From a virus, in the IMG/VR virus record IMGVR_UViG_3300048929_000401, positions 1-39,217 of that record: a stretch of 39,217 nucleotides of DNA; one strand, given 5' to 3'. Positions within the stretch are counted from its first letter, which is position 1, and the number at the start of each line of letters is the position of its first letter. Below, piece after piece: positions 1-5,835 of the stretch. Below the pieces are notes generated by a model, which was given only the letters and a program-made list of their open reading frames with translations, had not been told where the DNA came from and did no database searches. Made by a program: the position numbers and the translations under genes.

Positions 1-1
1 T

Positions 2-163
2 GCTGGGTGGGTGCCAGCGGCCCTTGTCTATGCCTGCGAAAAAATTGGCGGTGGTCATGATCAGAACATTATCTTCGCTCCCCCTGATGTTGGATGGTTG
101 AAGAGTCATGCCACCGCCGAAGCAACTACACACAGCAAACATCGAGGTTCCACGTCGATTTGA
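2..163 (+). CDS. possible 3' end of a truncated gene of unknown function
   Basis: Reading frame 2 is open from the window edge to a TGA at 161-163 and gives 53 residues, including the segment VPAALVYACEKIGGG. The start lies outside the window, and I do not recognise the family. The opposite strand is also open over much of this stretch, with a possible ATG near 141 reading leftward off the window. Leftward transcription is what lambda-like gene order would predict here, so the strand is uncertain. Third-position base use is reasonable in both frames and does not decide it. The tRNA-like hairpin at 166-228 follows directly. Confidence 0.3.
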   Translation, partial: AGWVPAALVYACEKIGGGHDQNIIFAPPDVGWLKSHATAEATTHSKHRGSTSI

Positions 164-165
164 TA

Positions 166-228
166 GTGCGGCGGGAGTCGAACCCGCAATCGGGTAGGGA
201 ACCCGACCATCACCAGGATGCTACGCAC
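166..228 (-). ncRNA. degenerate tRNA-like element
   Basis: On the minus strand this 63-nt segment has a 5-bp acceptor-like pair (GTGCG with CGCAC), a D-arm-like CATC-CTGGT-GATG, a 5-bp anticodon-type arm (190-206, loop TTCCCTA) and a 5-bp T arm (171-187, loop TTCGACT). Read as a tRNA, the anticodon would be CCC (Gly). The D loop and variable region are too short, the base after the anticodon is T rather than a purine, and only five acceptor pairs are perfect. It therefore looks like a decayed tRNA or a tRNA mimic rather than a working tRNA. The 5' end abuts the right edge of an inverted-repeat arm. Confidence 0.4.
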
Positions 229-359
229 AACGCGAAGAGCACTACCGGTGTCCGAATTGAACGGACCTTTTCCCTGCCCATCACCAGATATAAACGGATC
301 CTGGCGGCTGGAATTGAACCAGCCTCTATGCCTTGCTCGTCAGTGCTCTTCGCGTTGTG
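226..359. repeat. inverted repeat 1 (18-bp perfect arms) enclosing two T-arm-like hairpins
   Basis: The left arm CACAACGCGAAGAGCACT (226-243) is repeated as its exact reverse complement at 342-359. The 98-nt interior contains two minus-strand hairpins with identical TTCAATT loops: 250-266 (5-bp stem) and 306-324 (6-bp stem). The arms match those of the second inverted repeat at 672-757 at 16 of 18 positions. Each element stays perfectly paired, so both differences are compensated on the opposite arm. Confidence 0.75.
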
Positions 360-597
360 TGCTGGTCTTTCCCAGCCGTCATAGCCTTACTTTTTCTGCC
401 GTATTCCATCATGCTCATGAGTCATGAAGTTCCCGTATTCCACGGCCACCGGTTCAGGTTTGAAGGCTCCCAAAACCCCAATTCTTTAAAATTAGGCGCC
501 CATTACGCCGGGCCAGCGGCTATTTAAGCCTCACGGGGCATTCTTTAACCGGGATACTTAGCGAGACCGGTTTCACTGCCGTGACAGGGAGGGCTAC

Positions 598-651
598 ATG
601 TCGTTCACCTTCTCCATTACACAACCGGCTTTCACCGGAGGCGACCCGTAA
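598..651 (+). CDS. possible 17-aa leader-like peptide
   Basis: A plus-strand ATG at 598 follows a strong GGGAGGG ribosome-binding sequence at good spacing and encodes MSFTFSITQPAFTGGDP before TAA. Just downstream, GTTGTG (659-664) can pair with CACAAC (673-678), which is also the start of the left arm of inverted repeat 2. Two mutually exclusive hairpins are therefore possible, an arrangement seen in attenuators. No plus-strand promoter was identified and the frame may be chance. Confidence 0.22.
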   Translation: MSFTFSITQPAFTGGDP

Positions 652-671
652 CGAACTGGTTGTGGCATTCC

Positions 672-757
672 TCACAACGGGAAGAACACTGGGACTGTGG
701 TCAGATTGGGTTGGTGGTAAGTGAGTCCCTCAACCCCCAGTGTTCTTCCCGTTGTGA
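672..757. repeat. inverted repeat 2 (22-bp perfect arms, 42-nt loop)
   Basis: Bases 672-693 and 736-757 are perfect reverse complements. The inner 18 bases CACAACGGGAAGAACACT (673-690) are a 16/18 match to the arm of inverted repeat 1. GGGACT at 691-696 can alternatively pair with AGTCCC at 724-729 inside the loop. No T run follows the hairpin on either strand, so it is not an ordinary terminator. It lies immediately past the stop of the 66-aa minus-strand gene. Confidence 0.8.
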
Positions 758-777
758 ACCAGTCGTCAACTTCTGGT

Positions 778-978
778 TTACATCTGAACCTGTAAAGATG
801 GCTTACAGGTTCCTGGCAACAAAATTTGCTGCATGCTGTCAGTAATGAGCAGTTCAATCTGTATGTCGCCAAAATAAATCCCTGAATCGACAAGGTCTTT
901 AATGCCTTCTTTTAAGTCTTCCTCGTCAAGGCCTGTTTCTTGCATTTCCGAACGAGTCAAAATCACTTTTATTTGCAT
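778..978 (-). CDS. 66-aa early left-operon protein, function unknown
   Basis: I do not recognise the family. The protein begins MQIKVILTRSEMQETGLDEE and its first 47 residues are an acidic alternation of beta strand, helix and beta strand. The C-terminal 20 residues are less regular. An AAAGG ribosome-binding site stands eight bases before the ATG at 978. It is the second gene after the leftward promoter at 1130-1157, 25 bases past the 29-aa gene, so the two are probably co-transcribed early in infection. The position matches the N/cIII side of lambda, but there is no arginine-rich N-like region. Confidence 0.68.
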   Translation of the reverse strand: MQIKVILTRSEMQETGLDEEDLKEGIKDLVDSGIYFGDIQIELLITDSMQQILLPGTCKPSLQVQM

Positions 979-1003
979 GATTGAAACCTTTCACTCGTAA
1001 GAT

Positions 1004-1093
1004 TTAGATGAAAAACAAAGACCAGATGACGGCGGTCCAGAACACTACACCTACTGCTATGGCCATAAGGAATGCTTTTCCACGGTAGCTCAT
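1004..1093 (-). CDS. 29-aa single-span membrane protein
   Basis: A 29-residue frame begins MSYRGKAFLMAIAVG and ends WSLFFI. One hydrophobic helix covers roughly residues 8-29, preceded by a short basic N terminus, so an inner-membrane protein with its N terminus in the cytoplasm is likely. The ATG at 1093 follows GAAGAGG at suitable spacing. It is the first gene downstream of the leftward promoter and its operator half-sites, so it should be shut off in the lysogen by the CI protein encoded next door. Its function is unknown. Small membrane proteins at this place in lambdoid phages include host-takeover and lysis-timing factors, but that is only context. Confidence 0.58.
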   Translation of the reverse strand: MSYRGKAFLMAIAVGVVFWTAVIWSLFFI

Positions 1094-1129
1094 GTGTGCC
1101 TCTTCGTTGATTGCTGCTGATGTCATTCA

Positions 1130-1157
1130 GTATTAGCAAACTTACATTTCAAGTCAA
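1130..1157 (-). promoter_or_regulatory. leftward early promoter (pL-like)
   Basis: Read on the minus strand, TTGACT (1157-1152) and TAATAC (1135-1130) are separated by 16 bases, a near-consensus sigma-70 promoter. Transcription would start near 1123 and run into the 29-aa gene. A repressor half-site (ACTTACATTT, 1140-1149) lies within the spacer, so repressor binding would block the promoter directly. Confidence 0.75.
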
Positions 1158-1185
1158 TAAAAAAATTAAGTTAACTTACATTTAA
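1140..1185. promoter_or_regulatory. left operator region (oL-like)
   Basis: ACTTACATTT at 1140-1149 and AACTTACATTTAA at 1173-1185 share the CTTACAT half-site that also occurs at 1919-1925, and inverted at 1957-1963, between cI and cro. A 12-bp perfect palindrome TAAGTTAACTTA (1167-1178) overlaps the second site. The same motif at both ends of the repressor gene is the lambda oL/oR plan. Confidence 0.65.
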
Positions 1186-1196
1186 TTTTTTGACAC

Positions 1197-1220
1197 AAAA
1201 AAACCCGCGCACGGCGGGCT
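1197..1220 (-). terminator. terminator of the repressor gene
   Basis: On the minus strand the stem CCCGC/GCGGG (1218-1214 with 1208-1204) and a 5-base loop are followed by seven T residues. It lies 18 bases past the CI stop and separates CI transcription from the leftward promoter. Confidence 0.8.
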
Positions 1221-1237
1221 TCTGAAGATAGGTTTGC

Positions 1238-1885
1238 TTAATGGAAGTCGATGATTATCTGCTTAACAACACCAACAAGCTTACAGCTACTATCTACCAA
1301 AATTGGTTTGAAATCGGGATTTAGGGGCATCAGATACTGATTGGGGCCATCAATCTCTAATTTTTTAATCGTTGCCTGGCTGCTACCATCAACTTGTACA
1401 ACAACTATCCGGCCATTTGCTTCATCAACAAACCCAACTTCTGGATCCACGATAACTATTGACCCTTCAGGGATGCTCAATGCGCCTGAAGATGTCATAG
1501 ATGCTCCTTTAACTTTAAGAGCAAACGAGTTATCGGATACTCGAGCAGTGGTTTCAATCCACTCGGTATTGCTGGCAGTTAACTTTTCAGTTACCACGTC
1601 TGTCCATGCACCGGCTTGAACCCATGAAATAAGGGGAACGCTTTTAGAACGCCCAGTATTAACCCGGCTTGGTGCATCAATCTCTCCCTGGCCTTTAAGT
1701 AACCAATCAGGAGAAGATTGAAGGACAGTAGCTAATTTCAGCAGGCTCTCGCTTGATGGCACAGTGGCGTCGTTTTCCCATTGGGTCACGGCCGAGGCGG
1801 AAACGCCCACATATTCAGCCACATCCTTTTGAGTCATTTTCAACTGGCGCCGTCTGAATTTTATACGGCTTCCCACGGTATTCAT
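1238..1885 (-). CDS. cI: CI-type phage repressor, self-cleaving (HTH plus S24 peptidase)
   Basis: Lysogeny repressor of 215 aa that binds the operators on either side of its gene. Residues 8-62 form an XRE/lambda-type helix-turn-helix domain (MTQKDVAEYVGVSASAVTQW). From residue 80 there is a LexA/S24-type domain with an Ala-Gly cleavage site at 91-92 (WVQAGAW), a nucleophile serine at 129 (GASM) and a general-base lysine at 174 or 175 (ATIKKLE). All elements for RecA-stimulated autocleavage and SOS induction are therefore present. The ATG at 1885 follows GGGAGG with a 5-base gap; a GTG one codon upstream is less likely. It is transcribed away from cro. Confidence 0.93.
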   Translation of the reverse strand: MNTVGSRIKFRRRQLKMTQKDVAEYVGVSASAVTQWENDATVPSSESLLKLATVLQSSPDWLLKGQGEIDAPSRVNTGRSKSVPLISWVQAGAWTDVVTEKLTASNTEWIETTARVSDNSFALKVKGASMTSSGALSIPEGSIVIVDPEVGFVDEANGRIVVVQVDGSSQATIKKLEIDGPNQYLMPLNPDFKPILVDSSCKLVGVVKQIIIDFH

Positions 1886-1918
1886 CACAACCTCCCGTCA
1901 TTTTTCAATGTTAGCTAT

Positions 1919-1972
1919 CTTACATTTAGTTGACGTAAGTATTCTGTGAATATACGATGTAAGCATACTTAC
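1919..1972. promoter_or_regulatory. right operator region and rightward early promoter (pR)
   Basis: CTTACAT half-sites or their inverse occur at 1919-1925, 1935-1940 (GTAAGT), 1957-1963 (ATGTAAG) and 1968-1972 (CTTAC). The last two form a dyad around CATA. Rightward promoter elements TTGACG (1930-1935) and TACGAT (1953-1958) are spaced by 17 bases and interleaved with these sites. The repressor promoter on the minus strand must lie in the same stretch but has no good consensus, as is usual for pRM. Confidence 0.7.
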
Positions 1973-1990
1973 TTTAAGGGCGGAGGTAGC

Positions 1991-2194
1991 ATGTACAAAA
2001 GTGATGTTCTCAAGCATTTCGGCGGTACTTCAAAGGCGGCAAGTGCATTAGATATTTCTCATAGTGCCGTTTGTCAGTGGGGGAAAATTATCCCGGAAAA
2101 ACAGGCGATGAAAGTCGAAAGAATTACGAAGGGGAAAATCAAATATGACCCTTCGCTGTACGAAAAGACTAACACCGCTGGCGCACAGCCATAA
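1991..2194 (+). CDS. cro: Cro-type repressor (P22 Cro / YdaS-like)
   Basis: A 67-aa DNA-binding protein with residues MYKSDVLKHFGGTSKAASAL, then a recognition helix around ISHSAVCQWG and the P22 Cro-like IPEKQAMKVE. By family knowledge it counters CI at the shared operators and favours lytic growth. The start at 1991 follows GGAGG at 7 bases; an upstream in-frame ATG at 1946 falls inside the promoter and operators and is rejected. The first 40 residues are diagnostic; the tail is Thr/Ala-rich. Confidence 0.85.
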   Translation: MYKSDVLKHFGGTSKAASALDISHSAVCQWGKIIPEKQAMKVERITKGKIKYDPSLYEKTNTAGAQP

Positions 2195-2213
2195 CTACCA
2201 AAAGGAGAGCGAC

Positions 2214-2735
2214 ATGTTAGGACTGAAATCAGTAGTGAAAGCAATGTGCGCCGCTTACCCCGGCGGACGGTCGGCAATGGCTGGCGCCTTAGACATGACT
2301 GAAACCAGATTCAACAACAATCTTTACGAAAAAAACGGCTGTCGATTTTTTGAAATTGACGAGCTGATCGCAATGGAAGACATCAGCGGCACAAGTTACC
2401 TGGCTCAGTACTACGCGCATCGCCGTGGTGGCCTGTACGTAGATATTCCCCAGTTCGAAGAACTTGATCAGGTTGAGCTTTTTAGCAAAAGCGTCCGTAC
2501 CGCTGCGCATCGTGGGCAAGTTGACATGATTATTCAGTCATCACTGGCAGATGGCGTGATTGATGAGCTGGAAGCCGAAAGAATTATGGATTGTCACCGT
2601 CAGCATTTAGCGGCGCGTGATGCAGAGGTTAGGGCTGTGCTGGCGCTGTTCGGCAAGAAATGTAAAGCCGGAAAAGGTGACGCCCAAGGAGTGCAGTCCC
2701 CGGGCGTCGGCGCATTAACAAACCGTGTGGAGTAA
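2214..2735 (+). CDS. CII-family / YmfL-like phage regulatory protein
   Basis: A 173-aa protein directly after cro, with an AAAGGAGA ribosome-binding site. It begins MLGLKSVVKAMCAAYPGGRS, then MAGALDMTETRFNNNLYEK, the helix-turn-helix arrangement of the phage regulatory protein CII (PF06892)/YmfL group. Residues 60-140 are helical and acidic. Position and length suit an activator of lysogenic promoters. The family is built differently from lambda CII, so direct equivalence is inferred from context. Confidence 0.72.
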   Translation: MLGLKSVVKAMCAAYPGGRSAMAGALDMTETRFNNNLYEKNGCRFFEIDELIAMEDISGTSYLAQYYAHRRGGLYVDIPQFEELDQVELFSKSVRTAAHRGQVDMIIQSSLADGVIDELEAERIMDCHRQHLAARDAEVRAVLALFGKKCKAGKGDAQGVQSPGVGALTNRVE

Positions 2736-2742
2736 TTAACGC

Positions 2743-3090
2743 ATGAACAGTTTACTCGTAAAAGCTGGCGTTCCGCAAATGCGCGGTAAAACGACTGGCG
2801 GTACCGCTGGCTCTTTCTCGTATGAAGTGATTATCGATGGCGAGTGGGTGCCGTGCAACTACCAGTTCGCGGCGTGGTGGGTAGGTTACATCCGCCAGAG
2901 TAGCCAGAAGGTGACGGCATGTCTGAAGAAATCCAAAAGCTGGACAGGCGTTACAAGGATTGGCGGGGCGTTGTGGTACACGTCGTGGGCTTCGACAGAG
3001 CAGGGGATCGCGTCATCTTCATGCGCGCCGGTTACCCGCATGAGTGCGCCCAACCCGTTGAGCTATTCAAGTCGCGGTTTGAGAGGGTAA
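2743..3090 (+). CDS. small phage protein, C-terminal half overlapping the next gene
   Basis: The first 59 residues (MNSLLVKAGVPQMRGKTTGG..., DGEWVPCNYQFAAWWVGYIR) look like a real conserved early phage protein, with a GGAG ribosome-binding site before the ATG. From about residue 60 to its stop at 3088-3090 the frame lies entirely within the DUF4222 gene in another frame, and the sequence becomes Ser/Gly-rich and uncharacteristic. Either the product is 115 aa with an unconstrained tail or a stop near 2919 has been lost by a frameshift. Function unknown. Confidence 0.55.
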   Translation: MNSLLVKAGVPQMRGKTTGGTAGSFSYEVIIDGEWVPCNYQFAAWWVGYIRQSSQKVTACLKKSKSWTGVTRIGGALWYTSWASTEQGIASSSCAPVTRMSAPNPLSYSSRGLRG

Positions 3091-3110
3091 TTGATGAGCC
3101 GGATATTTGA
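2919..3110 (+). CDS. DUF4222 family small protein
   Basis: A 63-aa protein MSEEIQKLDRRYKDWRGVVV... with GDRVIFMRAGYPHECAQP, matching the DUF4222 family of lambdoid prophages from memory. The compact basic/aromatic beta fold suggests nucleic-acid or protein binding, but no function is established. AGAAGG precedes the ATG. It overlaps the upstream frame by 172 bases and ends 17 bases into the replication gene. Its coding pattern is clearly better than that of the overlapping frame. Confidence 0.75.
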   Translation: MSEEIQKLDRRYKDWRGVVVHVVGFDRAGDRVIFMRAGYPHECAQPVELFKSRFERVIDEPDI

Positions 3111-4215
3111 AATCGTTCAGGCCATGTCAGGGCAAGCAGGGGTTATCACGATCCCAGCAGTGTATCTGGACTTTGTTTTCGGTGACCCGCAGGCGCACCT
3201 GCTTGGCGCTATTTTGAATCAGCTGGTGTTCTGGTCAGGTAAGCCGTCTTCTCAGGAAAATGGCTGGTTCTACAAGACGCACGAAGAGTTGGCGGCAGAG
3301 ATTCGAGGCGTGAAACCTGATCAGGTTCGTAAGGCCGTGGACAAGCTGATCAGCAAGTACTTGCCTGGCATCATCGAAGAGGCAAAGCGCCAGGTTAATG
3401 GCACTGTGAAGAAGCATTACCGCGTAGACGGCGATGCGTTAATTATTAAGATTTTCCCTCCAAAAGCCGCGTCAGATATGGGTTCGGCAATATTGCCGAA
3501 TGGGAATGGCGATATTGCCGAACCGGAACGGCAAATAAGCCAAACGGGAACGGCAGAATTGCCGACAGGAAACGGCGATATTGCCGAACCTATTCTCTAT
3601 ACAGATCATTACTCAGATCAAAACAAACAGATCATAAAACCCTCTTGTCCGCCGGCTGCGCCGTCAGACGGGGAGGAATTTATTTCTGAACGTTTGACGA
3701 GAGAAGCGACAGAAGTTGTTCAGCACCTGTCACAACTGACCGGTGTTCAGTTCGAACTGACTGACGGCAACCTGCAACACATCCGTGCCCGCCTGCGAAA
3801 CGCGACTGCAACCAGAACTGAAATGCTGGTTGTTATCGATCACCTCGTTGCCTGCTGGCTCGGCACTAAATACGCCCGTGGCCTGAACCCGGCAACCATC
3901 TTCGCTTCCGAAAAATTCTCTTCGAACCTGCTGGCCGCTAAAGCTTGGGTAAAGGCTGGGCGTCCTGCATGTTCCAGCGAAGTCGCCATCACAGGAAATG
4001 ATTCCACCATAGACAGCTCCGAGCGCGACGCAGCTTATCGCCGCTTTACCTCCGGTGTCGGCGCAAACAAAAAGCCGAGCGAACTGGAAAAGGCTGTGTG
4101 TGCCGAGGCGAGCAAAGCAGGTGTTCGTAGCATGGGGCCAGCGTATTCACAGCCGCGCTGGAACCAGATCTGGAAAGAATGCGCCCAGCGCCAGCAGGGA
4201 GTGAAAGCAGCATGA
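3094..4215 (+). CDS. replication initiator, lambda O-like
   Basis: A 373-aa protein. Residues 15-125 form a winged-helix domain (VYLDFVFGDPQAHLLGAILN, FYKTHEELAAEIRGVKPDQV, RKAVDKL), typical of phage initiators that bind origin iterons. Residues 130-165 are low-complexity because the DNA underneath is the iteron origin. Residues 205-285 (EVVQHLSQLTGVQFEL..., LNPATIFASEKF) match the conserved C-terminal domain of phage replication proteins. It would recruit the host helicase. A TTG sits one codon before the ATG at 3094; the ATG is chosen, with GAGAGGG six bases away. Confidence 0.85.
   Translation: MSRIFEIVQAMSGQAGVITIPAVYLDFVFGDPQAHLLGAILNQLVFWSGKPSSQENGWFYKTHEELAAEIRGVKPDQVRKAVDKLISKYLPGIIEEAKRQVNGTVKKHYRVDGDALIIKIFPPKAASDMGSAILPNGNGDIAEPERQISQTGTAELPTGNGDIAEPILYTDHYSDQNKQIIKPSCPPAAPSDGEEFISERLTREATEVVQHLSQLTGVQFELTDGNLQHIRARLRNATATRTEMLVVIDHLVACWLGTKYARGLNPATIFASEKFSSNLLAAKAWVKAGRPACSSEVAITGNDSTIDSSERDAAYRRFTSGVGANKKPSELEKAVCAEASKAGVRSMGPAYSQPRWNQIWKECAQRQQGVKAA
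3483..3590 (+). other. probable origin of replication (iterons inside the initiator gene)
   Basis: Four related imperfect palindromes occur at 3483-3500 (TTCGGCAATATTGCCGAA), 3507-3524 (TGGCGATATTGCCGAACC), 3550-3570 (ACGGCAGAATTGCCGACAGG) and 3572-3590 (ACGGCGATATTGCCGAACC). They share the core CGGCRATATTGCCGA, and an AT-rich stretch follows at 3591-3640. Four iterons in the middle of the initiator gene, followed by an AT-rich unwinding region, is the lambda origin plan with different iterons. Confidence 0.85.
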
Positions 4216-4556
4216 AAAAAACCTATCAGCAATTAGCCATTGAAGAACTGATGCGTGACAGACGCCCTCGCACTTGCTCAGACATTGAAGCGGCCCTGAT
4301 CGAGAACACAGGCTTTATCCCGCCTCGTCATTCAATGTCGTCAACGATAAACACTATCAGCAAGAAGCCTCAATTCAACATCGTGACCGGGCATTGCGCC
4401 GGAAAGAAAACGTATTTCCTAAGCGAAACGTCAAAGGCCGTCGCGGCGCCAGCAACTGATGAACCGGTTGTGCGTCCAGTGAAAACCAAAGCTGAAATCA
4501 GCGCCGAGTTTGAACGCAATCTGTGGTCAGTACGTCAGGGAAGGGGACAGGTATGA
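4212..4556 (+). CDS. small early protein downstream of O, unknown function
   Basis: A 114-aa protein starting MKKTYQQLAIEELMRDRRPR, with LTCSDIEAALIENTGF-like helices. The arrangement resembles a winged-helix DNA-binding domain (residues 5-70, ending KTYFLSE), followed by a charged linker. The start overlaps the initiator stop by four bases (ATGA), with GGGAG upstream, so the two are translationally coupled. It sits where a helicase loader would be, but I see no P- or DnaC-like ATPase motif. Confidence 0.7.
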   Translation: MKKTYQQLAIEELMRDRRPRTCSDIEAALIENTGFIPPRHSMSSTINTISKKPQFNIVTGHCAGKKTYFLSETSKAVAAPATDEPVVRPVKTKAEISAEFERNLWSVRQGRGQV

Positions 4557-4897
4557 AATTGCGAAGTGAGATAAATGCCGAACTACAGGCAATTCTGGCT
4601 AAGGAGGCGCATGAAGCGATCATGCTGCGTGCGGACAGCTTTGGCTATGCCTATCGCTTTCTCAAATCAGCGCTCAGAACGGCAACGATTAATCACAAAT
4701 ATCACCTCGGCCCAGCCATCATTTTTGCTGACAACATTCAAGCCATGCTTGCTATCAGCGGACTAAGAAGCTTCACCCAAACTGGCTGGGTCTCCTATAC
4801 CCATTTTACCGGCATGCTTCAGGCTTTCTTCCACACTGGCGAACCGGCAAGGCTTGTTCTGCTGAATCAGGCCTCTCGTAAGCAGGGGGCAAAATGA
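4553..4897 (+). CDS. 114-aa protein of unknown function in the replication operon
   Basis: It begins MKLRSEINAELQAILAKEAH and continues as a mostly helical, moderately hydrophobic protein (GPAIIFADNIQAMLAIS, HFTGMLQAFFHTGE). No motif is recognised. AGGGG precedes the ATG, and it overlaps both neighbours by four bases, with the previous gene's TGA at 4554-4556 and the next ATG at 4894. It therefore belongs to the same coupled operon as the initiator and the methyltransferases. Confidence 0.7.
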   Translation: MKLRSEINAELQAILAKEAHEAIMLRADSFGYAYRFLKSALRTATINHKYHLGPAIIFADNIQAMLAISGLRSFTQTGWVSYTHFTGMLQAFFHTGEPARLVLLNQASRKQGAK

Positions 4898-5835
4898 GCT
4901 ATCAACTGATATACGCCGATCCGGCTTGGCAGTATTCCAACAAGATAAGCAACGGCGCAGCGGGCGACCATTACAGCACTATGCCAATCGAAGAAATGAA
5001 GCGCCTTCCGGTGTGGGCTATCGCTGATGAAAATGCCGTTCTCGCAATGTGGTACACCGGAAATTTCGCTTCAGAAGCGGTTGAGTTGGCGCAGGCGTGG
5101 GGCTTCAAAGTTAAAACCATGAAGGGCTTCACCTGGGTGAAACTCTACGAACAGGCCCGTAGCCGCATTGAGCGCGCATTGGCAGAGCAGACCATGATGG
5201 ATCTCGAAGACTTCATGGATGCTTTGAACGTCGAAACGGTTATGAATGGCGGCAACTACACGCGCGGCAATACCGAAGACGTGCTGATCGCCGTTCGTGG
5301 CTCTGGCCTCGACCGCCTCAGCGCCAGCGTTAAGCAGGTGGTATACAGCTGCCGCGGCGAGCATAGCGAAAAGCCAGCCGAGGTGCGTTTCCGTCTCGAA
5401 GAGCTTTACGGTCAGGTTTCCCGTATTGAGCTTTTCAGCCGTGGTGATGCTGCTGGCTGGCATCACTGGGGCAATGAAAATCCGTTCAATGATATTGAAT
5501 TGGTACCGGCAACCTTTACCACTATCCCGCCGGCGCGCAATTCTCGCGTAAAAGTGTTGGCCGGTCATTATCTGGCTGTTACGGCTGGCGCTGTACAACA
5601 AAACCAACCGCAAAATATTCCAGAAATTATTCCGGTACCTGAAACCAATAACCAGGTGTGGCCAGCCGAAGTGTATTACCTCTTTGGGCAGGTGGCTGAG
5701 TCTTCAAACCTTGCAGCACACCTGCAGAACAAACTGCGTCACCACATCAATCGCCTGAAAATGGACGGCCTGCCAACGGCTGAAATCATTAACACCGCTG
5801 GCACACTGGCCCGCGCAATGGGAGCAACAGCATGA
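4894..5835 (+). CDS. MT-A70 family N6-adenine DNA methyltransferase
   Basis: A 313-aa protein with the catalytic DPAW motif at residues 9-12, a permitted variant of DPPW. Later SAM-fold elements of the MT-A70 family follow: YSTMPIEEMKRLPV, WYTGNFASEAVELAQAWGFK, and the terminal HSEKPAEVRFRLEELYG. It would transfer a methyl group from SAM to adenine N6 in phage DNA. Residues 230-313 are an extra Gln/Pro linker and a helical tail beyond the core. No restriction endonuclease accompanies it, so protection from host enzymes or regulation is more likely than restriction. It is coupled by ATGA overlaps on both sides. Confidence 0.9.
   Translation: MSYQLIYADPAWQYSNKISNGAAGDHYSTMPIEEMKRLPVWAIADENAVLAMWYTGNFASEAVELAQAWGFKVKTMKGFTWVKLYEQARSRIERALAEQTMMDLEDFMDALNVETVMNGGNYTRGNTEDVLIAVRGSGLDRLSASVKQVVYSCRGEHSEKPAEVRFRLEELYGQVSRIELFSRGDAAGWHHWGNENPFNDIELVPATFTTIPPARNSRVKVLAGHYLAVTAGAVQQNQPQNIPEIIPVPETNNQVWPAEVYYLFGQVAESSNLAAHLQNKLRHHINRLKMDGLPTAEIINTAGTLARAMGATA

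Larger units (their letters stand above)
164..777. other. gene-poor, structure-rich region left of the early operon
   Basis: No convincing protein gene is seen in these 614 bases on either strand. Frames are short and lack good start sites, apart from a 17-codon frame at 598-651. The stretch holds two related perfect inverted repeats (226-243/342-359 and 672-693/736-757). It also holds four short hairpins with 7-nt loops, read on the minus strand: 171-187, 190-206, 250-266 and 306-324. Three of these have the TTCAATT or TTCGACT loop typical of tRNA T arms. If the leftward promoter at 1130-1157 reads through, the minus-strand RNA would contain all of them. Bases 400-597 hold only small GC-rich stems and nothing I can name. 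Confidence 0.6.

Noticed and set aside
166-228. Functional tRNA-Gly(CCC)
   Set aside because: D loop and variable region are too short, position 37 is T and the acceptor stem is incomplete, so it is reported only as tRNA-like.
226-757. Inverted repeats considered as integron attC sites or a retron msr-msd
   Set aside because: No attC R and L box pattern (RYYYAAC/GTTRRRY) is seen, and no reverse transcriptase or integron integrase occurs in the window.
778-1093. N-type antiterminator in the left early operon
   Set aside because: Neither the 29-aa membrane protein nor the acidic 66-aa protein has an arginine-rich RNA-binding motif, and no boxB-like hairpin was found near the promoter.
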